This document shows positions 12,124 to 59,263 of a stretch of 64,000 bases of DNA, in pieces (within the stretch, counting starts at the first letter, position 1; the number at the start of each line of letters is the position of its first letter). The position numbers were made by a program, and so were the translations under genes. The stretch is taken from NCBI GenBank assembly GCA_029582165.1, contig CM055882.1:20415867-20479866 (forward strand). Reading direction: 5' to 3'. This DNA comes from Portulaca oleracea (lineage: Eukaryota > Streptophyta > Magnoliopsida > Caryophyllales > Portulacaceae). Under the pieces are notes generated by a model, which saw only the letters and a program-made list of their open reading frames with translations, had not been told where the DNA came from and did no database searches.

Positions 12124-12992
12124 TGATGCATAATGAATCAAAACTAACCCATTACACACGAATGAAAAAGGATCTTTCACAAGTAAGAACTTGCGATTAT
12201 TGATTTCTCAAACAAACGAATGAACGGATTGATTTAGATTGAAAAGAATGAAAACTAAAGGCTTGGACGAGAGTTCTAATGATTATGACACAAATGACAA
12301 TCAAGAGATTCAAAAGATTAAGCAAAACGTACCAACTCAAAGTAGAACCAAACGATTTGATGTAGGAAACAAGATAGATTTGGCAATGGAAACCTCCTTG
12401 ATTGATATAGGCGCACCACAATCAATTTGATATCCAACTCCTCCTTTGCACCATCCAAGATTGCTCCCTCTTGGAATAGAAGAGAAGATTTGATCGAAAA
12501 CTTCTCAAGGAATTCGAAATCTAGCTAGAATGCTAGAGAGAAACTAAAGCATGACAACTTTAGAGAGAATTTTGTGTGTTTATTATGATTCAATAGATTG
12601 TGTTTACAAGGCACCTTTAAGGGGGTATTTATAGTGATGACACCTCCCTTTAGGCGTGAGCTACATCAAGAATAAGGCCTTTTAGGCTTACATCATCCAA
12701 TACAAAAGTGACATCACAAAGATACAAGTGTACATAAGCTAGATTAAAATGATGATAACTAGCTCAATACTCATCCAAACTTAAAGATTCGAAAACCATG
12801 ATGTAGATCTTCCAAAGCTCTTCAACTTTGATGTAGATGAATCTTCACGGATCTTGTTGTAAGTAGCTCAATAAGCCTCTTCCACAAAAGCTACCATTGA
12901 TGCCATATGAATTAGAAGCTTGTAGCTCATTTAAGAGAATTGTAAGATCTTTAATAGCTTCTTCATGATGCTTATGGTATGAATATGCATCA
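12124..12992 (-). mobile_element. Solo LTR, 869 bp, with GTAAT target duplication
   Basis: The plus strand begins TGATGCATA and ends TATGCATCA, a perfect 9-bp inverted repeat with TG...CA ends. It is flanked by GTAAT at 12119-12123 and again at 12993-12997. A TATA box reads CTATAAATA on the minus strand (12626-12634), so the LTR promoter points leftwards. There is no internal region, so it is a solo LTR. The superfamily (copia or gypsy) cannot be decided from the LTR alone. Confidence 0.93.
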
Positions 12993-14678
12993 GTAATAAA
13001 ATCAAATCTGACGGTGATAATTATTTTATCTATAATTAAATGTCTATATTAAAATTAATTACTGTAATTGAAAAAATTAATTACTATAAATCTTTCCTAA
13101 AATATTACTGTAGTATGTCTATCTTGTAATAGATGTCATTTTATATATTTTTGAGAAACAAAGAAAACTACTTTTATTAACTAATAACTACTTTAGTTTC
13201 AAAAGATAAAAGTATCCCTTTTACCAAAAAGACAAAATGAATGAAAGCCAATCAATAATAAGGGTAATTTAATAAAATAATCATTAATATATTATTGAAA
13301 TTGTAAAGAAACAAATATTATGGAACAAAAAAAATAGTTAAAGTTAACAGTCTGTTAATATTGAGGGTTAAAGGAGGGGAGTGGAAGGGAGGGGAGGAAA
13401 AGGGTCTAATCTTTCATGCTTGGGAATATAATTAGAGGGTGCGCGAAGGGGAAGGGAGGGGAACACTTAACCCACATCCCCCTCTGTTCCCCTCCATTTT
13501 CTTAATCTTCAAAATGAAGGGGAATGAGGGGGAAGGGAAGAATTTTAACACTTGCCCTCCCTTCCCTTCGTTAATAAATCCAAACAAGGTTAATCTTAAT
13601 TATCTATCTTCCTTTCTCCTAGGGAGGCGTCCCCTCCATTACTTTACCCTCGTCTCCCCTCCCCCCCCCCCCTCTAAACTGAATCCAAACACATCGTAAA
13701 AGTGCATTGGAACAAAGGTAGTAGTATTATCTATACTTTTTCAAGAATAGGAGAAAACAGTTCTATTTTCTTGGAATCACTAAATTCGTAGAAAAATGCT
13801 ACCTAAATCGTTAACAATGTAGAAAAGAATGTTGAGCAGCTCAACAATTGTTGTGATGCCTGCATGTGATTTTATCACTTGGGTTGTCTACACTGTTTAT
13901 TTGGGACAATTTTACCTCCCTGATTACACGTGTCTTCATTACAAATATCTTATTCACCTGCCTTTAGCCGCTCTCTGCCTCCACTCTTCTTCCCTGCTTC
14001 TACCCTCTCTTCCAAAACCATCTCTCAATTTCTGATCTTCATCATCACTCTTTTCCTTTGCAGTTGGTTGGAGATGGACATGCTTGACTTCCCAATTACC
14101 CAAAATTAATTCATGAACTGAACACATTTTGCAAAAATTTAAAAATTCAAAAACCCTTATTAAAACAAAATTATAAACCTAATAATTTGGTTCCTAATCA
14201 AACATTATGAATTTCAAGATGTAAAATCAGATCTACAATTTGTACAACAATAAAATTAAAAGCTCTAAACTAAAAACTAAACCTAAAATTGAAGGTGATT
14301 ATACCTTGCATTAATTCACCTAAACATTGACCAAATTACTCAATTCCTCTTCGACTAACCTTCTGTGTTGCTGCTTCAACCCTGAAAAAGGAACATGTAT
14401 GGATTAAACATACAGATAGATAGAGAATGAAAATATGAAATTATCAATGAATTACAATAGAAAAGTAGGCAGTCACCAATGAGGTCATAAATGGGAGAAT
14501 AGACAGGGAAGCAGATGAGATTAGGACTGTTTAAGTCTCACGGGCCTTTTACGAGATGGGTTTGGGTTTCAGATGGGTGGTGAAGAATTAGACTAATGGG
14601 CAGGGTGCAAGATTGGGGTGTGGGTTATATAGTAAATTTTTTACTTTTTACTTCTCTGTCTTATTAACACATCAGGAT
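12993..14678. other. Spacer with a G-run/C-run mirrored repeat
   Basis: This stretch is AT-rich and non-coding. The piece at 13370-13700 starts with GGGGAGGGG-type purine runs and ends with CCCTCCCC runs followed by a TTTGGATT-like word in reverse. It looks like a short fold-back repeat of a type common in plants, but its limits are not resolved. No open frame here has a recognisable product. Confidence 0.4.
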
Positions 14679-15331
14679 TAGGGATGGCAACGGGGCGGAT
14701 CGGGGATGGGGGAGTATACCCCCGTCCCCATCCCCGCTCCCAAAACTCATCCCCATCCTCGTCCCCATCCCCGATTCGGGGAATGATTCTTGCCCCATCC
14801 CCATCCCCGCAGATTCCCCATCCCCAATGGGGATCCAACGGGGATTTTTTAAAACTATCCTAAATTTAACTAAATTTTAATTGGATCCAATTTTTAATCG
14901 AACCCAGTTTTTAACATATTCAAAATACAACGTATTTAACTTGCTCAAGTAATAATACATCAAAATCAAACAATAATACATCAACAAGTGAGAATAAATT
15001 GGAAAATTACTACTTTGTCCTTCCCATTAATATATATATTAAATTTGTGTAAAGGTTATTTGGTAATTTTAACATTTTCGGGGATGGGGATTCGGGGATG
15101 GTGACGGGGAATTCACCCCGGCGGGGAAAATGGGGACAGGGATGGGGAAAATTTTGTCCCCATCCCCGCCCCGTCCCCGAGCGGATTTTGGAAAATCGTC
15201 CCCGCCCCCGAGCGGATTTTGGAAAATCGTCCCCGCCCCCATCCCCATCCCCAATGGGGGCGGGGATTTTTCCCTAGAGCGGGGCGGGGCCCCGACGGAT
15301 TTGGGGATTCCCCGCCCCATTGCCATCCCTA
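14679..15331. mobile_element. Non-autonomous hAT element with 8-bp target duplication
   Basis: The terminal inverted repeats read TAGGGATGGCAACGGGGCGG and, from the other end, TAGGGATGGCAATGGGGCGG, with one mismatch in 20. The element is flanked by ATCAGGAT at 14671-14678 and 15332-15339, a perfect 8-bp target duplication diagnostic of hAT. At 653 bp it encodes no transposase. The subterminal zones are packed with CCCCATCCCC/GGGGATGGGG words, the usual place for transposase binding. A perfect 31-bp internal tandem duplication starts at 15181 and 15212. Confidence 0.95.
15181..15242. repeat. 31-bp perfect tandem duplication inside the hAT element
   Basis: GCGGATTTTGGAAAATCGTC begins at 15181 and again at 15212, with identical continuation into CCCGCCCCC. 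The lack of divergence suggests a recent slippage event. Confidence 0.9.
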
Positions 15332-15679
15332 ATCAGGATCAGGATCAGTTGAAGTTAAATTTAATATTATTATAAATTTATGTTATTTATGGCTATACTG
15401 TAATGTATGTACGGTCAAAATCTAACAAGTTTACATATTAAAAAAAAAAGGAAAATTGGAAAAAAAAAATCTAAACTTTGGGGGTATTTGAAAAAAAATA
15501 ATATGAACTTATAATTTTGTTATGGAAGAATTAAACTTTAACCGCTATTATTTTTATCATCCATCACCTAGTTAAACTCGTTCGGAAAGTGACGTGGTAG
15601 TGGTCATATTATATGTGGAAGTTTTTGCAGCTCAAAACACAAGTTAAAAGTAGAATATAATAATAAGCAGTTTGTCTAC

Positions 15680-16200
15680 CTACTTGCTTTGCAGTTTGTG
15701 TTCATATAGTAATTTACTATTTTGCTCTTAAATATAATACAATGGGCGTGTTTGGCTGGAAGCATTTTGGGATAGCTTTTAGCTTTTTGGACACTATTAG
15801 CTTTTTGACCAAGGTGAAAAAGCTATTTGAGGTGTTTGGTAACAAACTTTTCATATTAGCTTTTTGGACCCAAAAAGTTAGTTTTCAAAAAGCTACTTGA
15901 GAAAACTTTTTTTAAGGAAGCTTTTCACAAAAAACTAGTTTACCAAACACTTTCCTGCAATCAGCTAACCCAAACAGCTAGAGTCAAACAACTACAAGCT
16001 AATAGGCAACAGCTAACAGCTAGTTGCCAAATAGGGCCAATAACAAGGAGCTTGCGTTCTAGGCTTGTAGGCTGTAGTTTATGTTCACATTCAAATTTAC
16101 CATTTTGTTCTTGAATACAATATGATAACAAACGACTTGCTTTGTAACTTATATTTATACTTGAATTTATTGTTTTGTCCTAAAGGCTTGAATACGATAA
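15680..16200. repeat. Diverged direct repeat around the MITE
   Basis: Three related stretches near 15691-15743, 16074-16127 and 16140-16200 share the pattern of a GTTTGTGTTCATA-like word, then ATTTACTATTTTG, then CTTAAATA. The MITE at 15744-16038 sits between the first two. It looks like an old tandem array split by insertion. Confidence 0.45.
15744..16038. mobile_element. hAT-type MITE (GGGCGTGTTTGGC ends)
   Basis: The ends GGGCGTGTTTGGC and, in reverse, GGCCCTATTTGGC form an imperfect inverted repeat. The interior is full of AGCTTTT/AAAAGCT words, typical of a very common plant MITE class. Flanks AATACAAT and AATAACAA agree only partly, so the 8-bp duplication is imperfect. At about 295 bp it has no coding capacity. 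Confidence 0.65.
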
Positions 16201-16617
16201 CTAAGGATCTAACATCAATTGAAAATTATTTTATTAGACCTATCAATTTGAACGAAGGGGTTGAACATATATTTTGTGTATATTTGGCAATTAAAGACCA
16301 ATACAAGTGATGTGTATTTTCGGTCGGACAACTTTTACATTAAAAATACGAGTCGGTGTATCTAAATTTAGGTAAAAACTAATAACTTTAATAGTTGCAA
16401 AACTTGGGACATGTTCTTTTAGAGTGTAAGATAGTTTGACGATGGGAAAAGTGGAATGAAATGGGTGGTTAAATACACAAATATTTAAATATAGTTTATA
16501 ATTTTTAATATGGTATTATTATAAATTTATAGGTAAGAAAAATCATATCATTCACAATATTTATTAAAGATACGAAACTTTATATATATAGAGATAATAA
16601 GATAAATATCATACATA

Positions 16618-17155
16618 AAAAAAAGGGTTTTTGGCTCAAAATAATCCGAAGTTGGAGGTATTGGCTGAAAATAATCCAAACTCACTTTTTTGCTGAAAAT
16701 AATCCAAACTGTTAACCTCTTTACTTGGACTAAATCGAAATCGATTTCCGGTTTGAGAATGCTGACGGACTGGGATCTACAGAAGATAACAAAGAAGGAG
16801 AGAGAACACTGAGGGGAATTTAAAAAAAAAGGCAAACAGTTAGGGTTGGGTCAAATTTTAAATTTTTGGGGTTGGAAGACTAAATTTATTATGTTAAACT
16901 GTTTTTATTTTTAATCCATTGTCATATTATAAGTTTAGGTGAGTTGGGATCTACATAAGCTTAAAAAAAAAATTCAAAACCAAAATCAATTAAAGAAACA
17001 CGTGCTCAGGTTGTCCAGTCAGCATTCCGACGCTGGCAAATCAATTTCGATTTAATTTGAGTAAATAAGTTAAAAGTTTGGATTATTTTCAACCAAAGAG
17101 TGAGTTTGAATTATTTTCAGTCAATGACCTCCGACTTCGAATTATTTTTTTTTTT
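16618..17155. mobile_element. MULE-like MITE with long terminal inverted repeats
   Basis: The left arm (about 16620-16790) and right arm (about 17000-17155) are inverted copies. They share TTGGCTGAAAATAATCC, AATCCAAACTCAC and TCGAAATCGATTT. Arms of more than 100 bases with a short non-coding centre are typical of Mutator-like derivatives. Poly-A/T at both ends hides any target duplication. Confidence 0.7.
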
Positions 17156-17516
17156 AAAAAAAAAGGGGCCTAGCCCATAACCCGTATGTAGGACATGCAT
17201 CTAACTAGTAATAATAATAATAAAATAAAGTGGAAGAATTCTTCGATTTGAGCGGTTAGTGGGAGGTTCAAATGTCGTGTTGTGTGCTGACACAGGCATC
17301 CAGACAGTCGCAGGGGCTAGACACTGTCAGAGAGTGAGATAGACAAGTCACTCAGGCAGGCAAGTCTTCACCCTAATTCTTCCATTAACTCAACTTAAAT
17401 TCAACTACTTTATTCAGTTATCGTGCATCTTCAAAGGGCGCGGTTTTGCAACTTTCTCTCAATTATTATGATTACAGACGAGAGGAAGGATTGAAAGTGG
17501 CGAAGGAAGTTTGCAT
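17156..17516 (+). promoter_or_regulatory. MSH1 upstream region and probable 5' leader
   Basis: This is the space between the nearest transposon and the MSH1 start codon. No unambiguous TATA box is visible. It includes a short upstream open frame at 17468-17494, described separately. Confidence 0.4.
17468..17494 (+). promoter_or_regulatory. Short upstream open reading frame before MSH1
   Basis: An ATG at 17468 opens eight codons (MITDERKD) and stops with TGA 22 bases before the MSH1 ATG at 17517. If transcription starts upstream of 17468, ribosomes would meet this frame first. Its effect and conservation are unknown. Confidence 0.45.
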
Positions 17517-40980
<23,464 letters not shown>

Positions 40981-41407
40981 ATGAAGCCATGGTTTCTATG
41001 CCCCAATTTTTGTATATGTTACCTGTTGTTCCATTCAAGGTTTTAGTCCGATATAGAGGGCCGGTGCTGGTGCATATTGTTTTAGGCTTCTAATATAGGA
41101 AGTTTAGTTGTATTGTAGGAGATTAATGCTGGTCATGAATAGCTGGACTCACTGTAGTAGGCAACAATTTTGTTAGACAGTAAAGTTGCCCCAGATCCAT
41201 GTAAATTCACATTTTGTTGCTTTTGAATCAATATTCAGTTAATTGCTTCCGAGGGGATGACACTTTCAAAAGTTGGTTACGTTCATCCTCAGTGGTCTCT
41301 TTCGACTGCGTTCCAATGGAGCTCAAATATACCACTTCTCCATATTTCCTTCTCTTAGCACAAGTGGCACCAAATTTTGGTTGTATTTTGTAGGGTGGTT
41401 TTCCTTA

Positions 41408-42037
41408 TAGGGCTGGCAATGAGCTGAGCCAAGCCTGAGCTTGGGAGGCTCAAGGCCCAACTTGTGAATTATATCATAAGCTTGGCCCGGTTCGCGAGCT
41501 TGGCGAGCTTGAAAAGTTAGGCTCGTGGGTTGGCTCACTAAGTCTTGCGATCCCTCGTGAGCTTTAACAAGCTCATACCTTGTTTATTGCTTCTTATTTT
41601 ATTAACCTATAAAGTGATCAAATACAGTGATTCTTAAAATAGAAAATAATGAAAAAGAACATTTATAAAAAGAATCCAATAATAATATAAGATTAAAAAT
41701 TAATCAAGTCAAAACAACACTACTAGCATGAAAAATAAAGTACTTCATAGCAATAATGAAAATAATTTAAAATTGTGGATTCATAATATAAAAAAATCAT
41801 CTATCAAAGGTATAAGTTTCAATTTATGTGAATGAAGTAATTTAATTATTGAAATAATATCATCAAACATAATATATGTCATCCAATTTTCCATTCTCAC
41901 AAGCTTTGCGAGTTTCACGAGCCGAGCTTCTTTGGGCTCGGCTTGACTTACTTGTGTGACGAGTTCGAGCTTATCAAGCTTCCCGCCGAACTGGATCGCG
42001 AGGGCTCACGAGTCGGCTTGGCCCATTGCCAGCCCTA
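41408..42037. mobile_element. Non-autonomous hAT-like element between MSH1 and IPMDH
   Basis: The ends TAGGGCTGGCAATGAGC and, in reverse, TAGGGCTGGCAATGGGC differ at one position in 17. The subterminal parts are full of GAGCTTG/CAAGCTC words. At 630 bp it has no coding capacity. The flanking 8-mers TTTCCTTA and TCCATGTA do not match well, so the target duplication has decayed or the ends have shifted. Confidence 0.75.
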
Positions 42038-42746
42038 TCCATGTATATGCTAGTTTTTTTATAAAAAAAAAATGTTCAGTAGGCTTTTTTTTTAAAAGAA
42101 AAGGGAGAAAATACTCCAGAAAATTGCTGGGTAATTGAACTTGAACCAGAGAGGCTAGAATGTCTATGCAATTGTATTTGTCAACTGATAGATCCAAAAA
42201 ACAACATATCCATGTTTTCACAGAGGTTGTTTTCGGAATTGAATCTGACTTTCATGTCATGAAAACATAAAATGTTGGAAAAGAACGATAGATTTTCATA
42301 AGATCTTGTTTGACATGAAAACTTTTTTACTTCGTACCTACGAATGACAGGAGAATAGCATAGATCTTTGGTTGGGTAACAACAAGTACCTATGTTTGTG
42401 ATCACTACGTTTCTATGTGTTTGTCCGAATCTAGTCATTACCTTTAGAAGTTGAATAAAGTAAACTTGGGGTAAATTTTTTATGTAAAAATTGAAAAGTT
42501 GAACAATGAAAATATGCACAAAAATGCATAAATTTGTGTTGAGTTGAATAATGACCATTCAGTAAGCAAGGAGAGCTTGTGTAAATTGAATGTATTACTC
42601 TGCCTATTTACCTTGAAATCAAAAAAATGTAGCCAACCCAAAATGTTCACATGCAAGCAAGAGTAAATTCCTGTACACAAGTCCAGAAACACTTTCCGAA
42701 GTTCCCCCGCTGAGTTATGAGATTACAGTCATCAAATTCTTTCAGT

Positions 42747-42820
42747 ACTGATACAACTAAGAATTTAGATGGCATCCTCGAGAACTGATACAACTAAGAA
42801 TTTAGATGGCATCCTCGAGA
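42747..42820. repeat. 37-bp perfect tandem duplication
   Basis: ACTGATACAACTAAGAATTT and its continuation to CCTCGAGA occur at 42747-42783 and again at 42784-42820 without a mismatch. It lies about 400 bases downstream of the IPMDH stop codon, possibly in the 3' flank or UTR. Confidence 0.95.
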
Positions 42821-43208
42821 AGATATGAAGATCACGCGTTCAATCATGTCTTAGGTAAAGAAATTTTGATAGCATAAAATTCATCTCAAAATACAATCTA
42901 CTAAATATCTCTCTGAGTTACAATGCTGATATGAATCCTGCTTATGCGGACTCTGGCTTTCCGGCTATCTGTTCAATCTGTACCCTTCTCTTAAATAAAA
43001 CATAACAAATACAACATTATTCAGAACACAAGTTTCACTAACACAAAAATTTGCGCAAAATCGTCTTCTCACTTCCTCCGAAGTCGGGCATAGCATCTAA
43101 TCAGAACAAGTTTGAGCCTCTAATACCCGCTGTTCGACTCTTACAGCTCTGGAATTTTCCGCCCAATTAGCTTACCACAATACACCTTGTGCTACAATCT
43201 CTCACAAA

Positions 43209-54574
<11,366 letters not shown>

Positions 54575-56775
54575 TGTTGTGGAAGAGGATAGCGAAGGTG
54601 AAGATTATGGAGGTCGAGACTTCACTCACGAAAGCAAACACCCCACCAGGCCACTAACACCAGCACTATCTTTGTTCCCTACGTGAGAGTGCTTCTTCAA
54701 TGGTGCAGGATTGAATATCGCTGTCAGCACTCACCTGTGTGGTTTTTTGTTTTTGTTTTTTTTTTTCCGGGTACGGGTGGACTGAGAGTTGGTGGTTTCA
54801 TGATTCCTCACTTAAACCCTAATGTCTGTCTAATCATCAGTTTTCTTTTTCCTGAAAAAATTAATTTGAAAATTCTACTATAATTAAGTTGGAAAAAAAA
54901 TTAACTATGAAAATTCATTAAACTCAAAATTAGATTTAATTAAAATATAAATTTCTTACATATAAATTAACTATAGCATATTAACAATTTTCAACCTTCT
55001 CCCTTCGACACTCGTTTCAAATCGGGTGGCATGACGTCTTAGATAGACCCTAGATCATATGGTCGTCCAATCTCTCATCCTTACCAAACAAGAGGACAAC
55101 CAATGTCGCATATGACAAGGGAACTATCACCATTGCATATTGGTCGGTGATATAGCCCAACCAAACAATCGTTCATTCCCCTTCGTTGACTCATTTGAAC
55201 TATGACTTGGTTCCCTGACAATCTTCGTATGAGTTTCCCTCTTTTTGATCAGCCATGGAGTCCCATCGAAACGGGCACCATACTTGATTTCCATGATCAA
55301 GCACTTGGTCTTACTCTCCACGTTCTTTCTCTCAACGTTTGGCTTCCATAGTGGCTGAAGGAATGATCGATCAAAGTGAAATTATTGTTGGTAGATAAAC
55401 AAAGAAACATTTCACGATTTTGGGTTGAGCTTCATATCGTTATTGGTTATGAGATTTAAGGGCTAGTGTATTTGGGTTTCAAGTGCCTTGTGTCGAGTTC
55501 CCATACCTGACCACTATTTTCTCCATTTTTTTAAGAAAATAAATTATCTCTAATCATTCAATTTGTGTAATATATATATTGTACTAAATATATCATTACA
55601 TTTTTAAGAGGATAAATTTAATATTCACACGTAATTTTGAGAAATTATATATACTAAAATTGTATTTGTGATCTAATGTCAAGATTTACAATTGAAAATA
55701 AATGGTGTGTATCAATTTTAATTATTTTTTTCTATTTCATCTAGAATATCCTATTACATCGTTGCAAAATCATTTAACCAATGGATTTTAGAAATATAGC
55801 TCATGATTGTTAGCAAAGATATTAACAATTCAAATTATCCAATTATAATCTTACAAAAATAAAAAAGGTTACCAAAATTTCATTCAATTTTTATTATTAG
55901 GAATTGTGGGATTAGAATTGTACCATGTTCATATACGCTAATTTTGACTTGGAAACTTATGCTCTCTCTGGAGCCTTACCCATAGTATTGTCGATTATCC
56001 AAAACCTTGAAATGAAACCTATTCATCTTCCTTGGCTGCCGATTCTTGCCTACCTTCTTCTGATCTATCCTTCTCTTTCCATCTTTTCCATCTTTAGCGA
56101 CCCCTTTTACCCTTCTCCTTGCCCCTATCTTCTGGAGCCTTCTTTGTTTTCTCGATTGTTTAGTCCCTAAGATCGAGCTACTTGCAAAACTGTTTGAGAG
56201 AAATGTTGGTTTTGCGAATTTTATTGGTGGCTTTGGGTGGTATTTTCCATTTTGTGGTTGGGTTGTGGTTGCATGTTTATGTTGGTGGGAATTCGAGTGC
56301 AGTTTGCTTCTGTTGTGTTTCGGTTGTGTCCTCCATGTCTCATCTTGAGTCCACCTCCCATTAATTTGGAGTTTCCCCGCCTCTTTTGGTTTGCAGTCGA
56401 GATATTCGATCCTAGTTTCTCTAGTAAGGGTTTTTCATTGTCTCGAAGATTTATTTGGGTATAGCTGGGTACACCTCTCGTTTCCTTATTTTCAAGTTGT
56501 TGGTTTTCCCATCTTAATTAAGTTGTTTAACTGATCTCTAGTAGTTGTATCCAGTCTTGACTTGGTTGTTATTTGTCTCTTAATCTGTTCTTTTCTTTCT
56601 GCACAAATCTTTTTTCGGGTTCATTTTATCCTGCTCTTATTTCCCCCTTCTTCAGTGTTCTGGTTTCATTGTACATGTTCTTTTCTTTCTGGGTTATGAT
56701 TTGCTTGATTTTGTCTTCCGGTAGGCCTTAGTGTTGTAACTACTCTGTTATTGAGATGAGTTGTTGTATGTTATG
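54575..56775. other. IPMDH upstream region and spacer
   Basis: The first few hundred bases are the probable IPMDH promoter and 5' leader (minus strand); no clear TATA box was found. The open frames at 55127-55321 (-), 55925-56170 (+) and 56182-56464 (+) have no recognisable domain. The stretch 55940-56760 is T-rich on the plus strand and looks like a decayed repeat. Confidence 0.35.
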
Positions 56776-56940
56776 TTGTAAAAACCGGACCGGACCGGAC
56801 CGGTTGGTCCGACTGGTTCAACCGAGAAAAAAGAAAATGTCAAAATCGATTCAACGGGGTGAATCAGTTGAACCGGCCAGTTCACAGTCCGATCGGGATT
56901 TCAGTAATTTAATTTAAAAAATTCTGGTTTTTGACCGGCG
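56776..56940. repeat. ACCGGACCGG-type transposon end
   Basis: AAAACCGGACCGGACCGGAC, then GGTTCAACCGAGAAAA and TGAACCGGCCAGTTC, is a GC-rich island resembling the terminal part of a common plant DNA repeat. The matching opposite end was not found, so it may be truncated. Confidence 0.45.
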
Positions 56941-59110
56941 TAAGTATATGATTATGATTATGTAAGATGCAAGGATAATCATGATTCATTGTATTCATGT
57001 GTTTAAGTTGAATACATGTACTTGGTTTTACCGTCGTTTTATGAGATTATAAGTATTCATCATGTACGAATTTAAGCAGTATGTATCTACTATAAGATAA
57101 GTTGCATAATGTATGCATATTGGACTATGTGCATGATCATATATTTTGAATGCATGATGTTTACTTAAGTTCATGTGTTATAAAATTGGATGATCATGAC
57201 TTCATTTGCTAATAGTCTATGAATTAAGTTTGCATACTTGATATGTGTGATTTAATCAAGTTTGCTACAAAGGAAAAGTATATGGCTCTTGTACATTTGT
57301 TTGATCCAATTTTAATTGGTTTATGGATTAAATTTATGAGTAAGTTTGGCTTATGAGATGAATGGTTATGAGTTCCACGTTTTTAATATTTAAGAAGTGG
57401 ATCTAATCATGTATAAGGAGATATGACCTAATTATAAGGATGTTTCATCATATGAGAAAATGTCAAATAACTATAAGAGAATCACTCAAGATCATGGAGA
57501 TTCATCATCACCTAGTCAATATTAAGATATGTAATAATTTCTTTACATGTGGTATTCAAGTTTGTAGCAAATGGTTAAAAGTGTAATGGTTTAAGTTACA
57601 CATAAGATGTAATTCTATTTTTCCATGAGACTTAAGTGATTCTTCAAGTTTAAGTTGGAAGATGTTTCTTCTTCCATGAGAAATCAAGTACTTATTTTGA
57701 TTCATACAAAGGCTATAACTATGAAATCCAAAGTTGTTTCGATATAGTTATACAAAGAACATAAAAATCAAATGTTACTTTGATTTATAAGGTTCCAATG
57801 CGATAGGTTATAACTATGAAATTCAAAAGCTATTTGGATATAGTTATGCAAAGAACATGGAAAGTCAAATGTTAATTTAACAAGTTGTGGCTATGTAATC
57901 CAAGATGTTTGGATAAAGACATAGTGATAGGGAAAAGAATGCGGAAAATCCAAAGAAATTTTGATCTTGTAAGCATTTCTTTCAAGGTGACTATACAAGT
58001 AGTCCAACATTTTGGACAAGTTTATAGTTATGTTATTAAAAGGTCTTTGTAAGGATTATGAGAATTATCCATGCTATTTGGATAAGGATATAATCAAAGT
58101 TTTGAGTTCATGAGTTTATGTAAGCATTACAAAAGAACGTGTAGTTCAAAGGCTTGCCGCCTACTAAAGCACTCGGTCTGTAAGTTCAATTATGAACTCA
58201 TATAAAGACAATATCTAAATTTTACCAAAGCCTATAATGCAATGGTTTATCGTATTATAACAAGGGGTAAAATATTTCTTGCCTAACCCTATAGTGTGGT
58301 GGTGTAATCACAACTACGATTATGGGAAGAAATGTCAAGTTTAAGATATGATTATGATAAGTAAGGTCATGGAAAGATATGTATATATCTAGTGATCTTA
58401 GCTAGAGAGGACGCTCAAAAGTATCATGATCAAATTCTCACAAGGTCACAAGGTTATATAGTGATCCTTGATAAGGGGGGATGGGAGTAAAGCCCACTCA
58501 CAAATTGTCAACAACGGAGCTCCAACTCACACTTGACATATGTGGTCAAGTCTTGAGTTCAATAGTCGACGACGTTGTAGGACAATTAGAGCCTTAATTC
58601 TATGATTCATCCTAAGATCAAGTGATGCTCAAGGACCGTAATGAAGGAGGTTTAACAGACTTTGAAATCTTTAAGATGGGGAGCTCAATTACGGGAGCGT
58701 AAAAGTGTGCCTATGCAAAGACGTGAAGTGGGCCGCTTCGGATAGCCTAAGGTTGGGCTTGATTGTCTTTGCATAATGTAATGGACACATGGTTGGTTTA
58801 TAAATAGTGTCATTTTTAAGCAAGGTTTGAGTTGTATGTGTGATATGTATCCAATTAGTCAAATAAGGATGTAAAGTTCAAAGCTTTGTCTAGTTTGGCA
58901 TTCAGACTAATTGTATACACTAAGTGAAATTTCAAGTCGAGAGACACTTTCATGACGCATACTAACTCCTTGCTTTCTCGAGTGTTTGAGTTCTCTAGAA
59001 GGTGCCTTGTATGGCGAGGGGTAATTTTACCCAAGTAAGGGGTCCCGGGCTATTTCAAGTGGAACTCTTGAAATAACCGTGTTGTTGGAGTATTTCAAGA
59101 CATTTTTTAT
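56941..59110. other. Unclassified repeat-like region
   Basis: About 2.2 kb of low-coding sequence. Three diverged tandem units lie at about 57711, 57804 and 57885, sharing the series ATAACTATGAAATYCAAA, GATATAGTTATRCAAAGAACAT and GGAAARTCAAATG. The right part (58480-59060) is less AT-rich and LTR-like in texture, but no TG...CA ends with a target duplication could be defined. No gene seen. Confidence 0.4.
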
Positions 59111-59263
59111 ATATCTTACCTTTCAGTAAATTCGTATTTTTTTATAATTATTGACACTATTTTTTAATAGTAAGTATTAATTATAAATTATATAGAAGTT
59201 TGGGATGCATAGGCTTCGTCAATGAATACAAACAATACCCTAACTGATTCAACTCTTTTTGTT

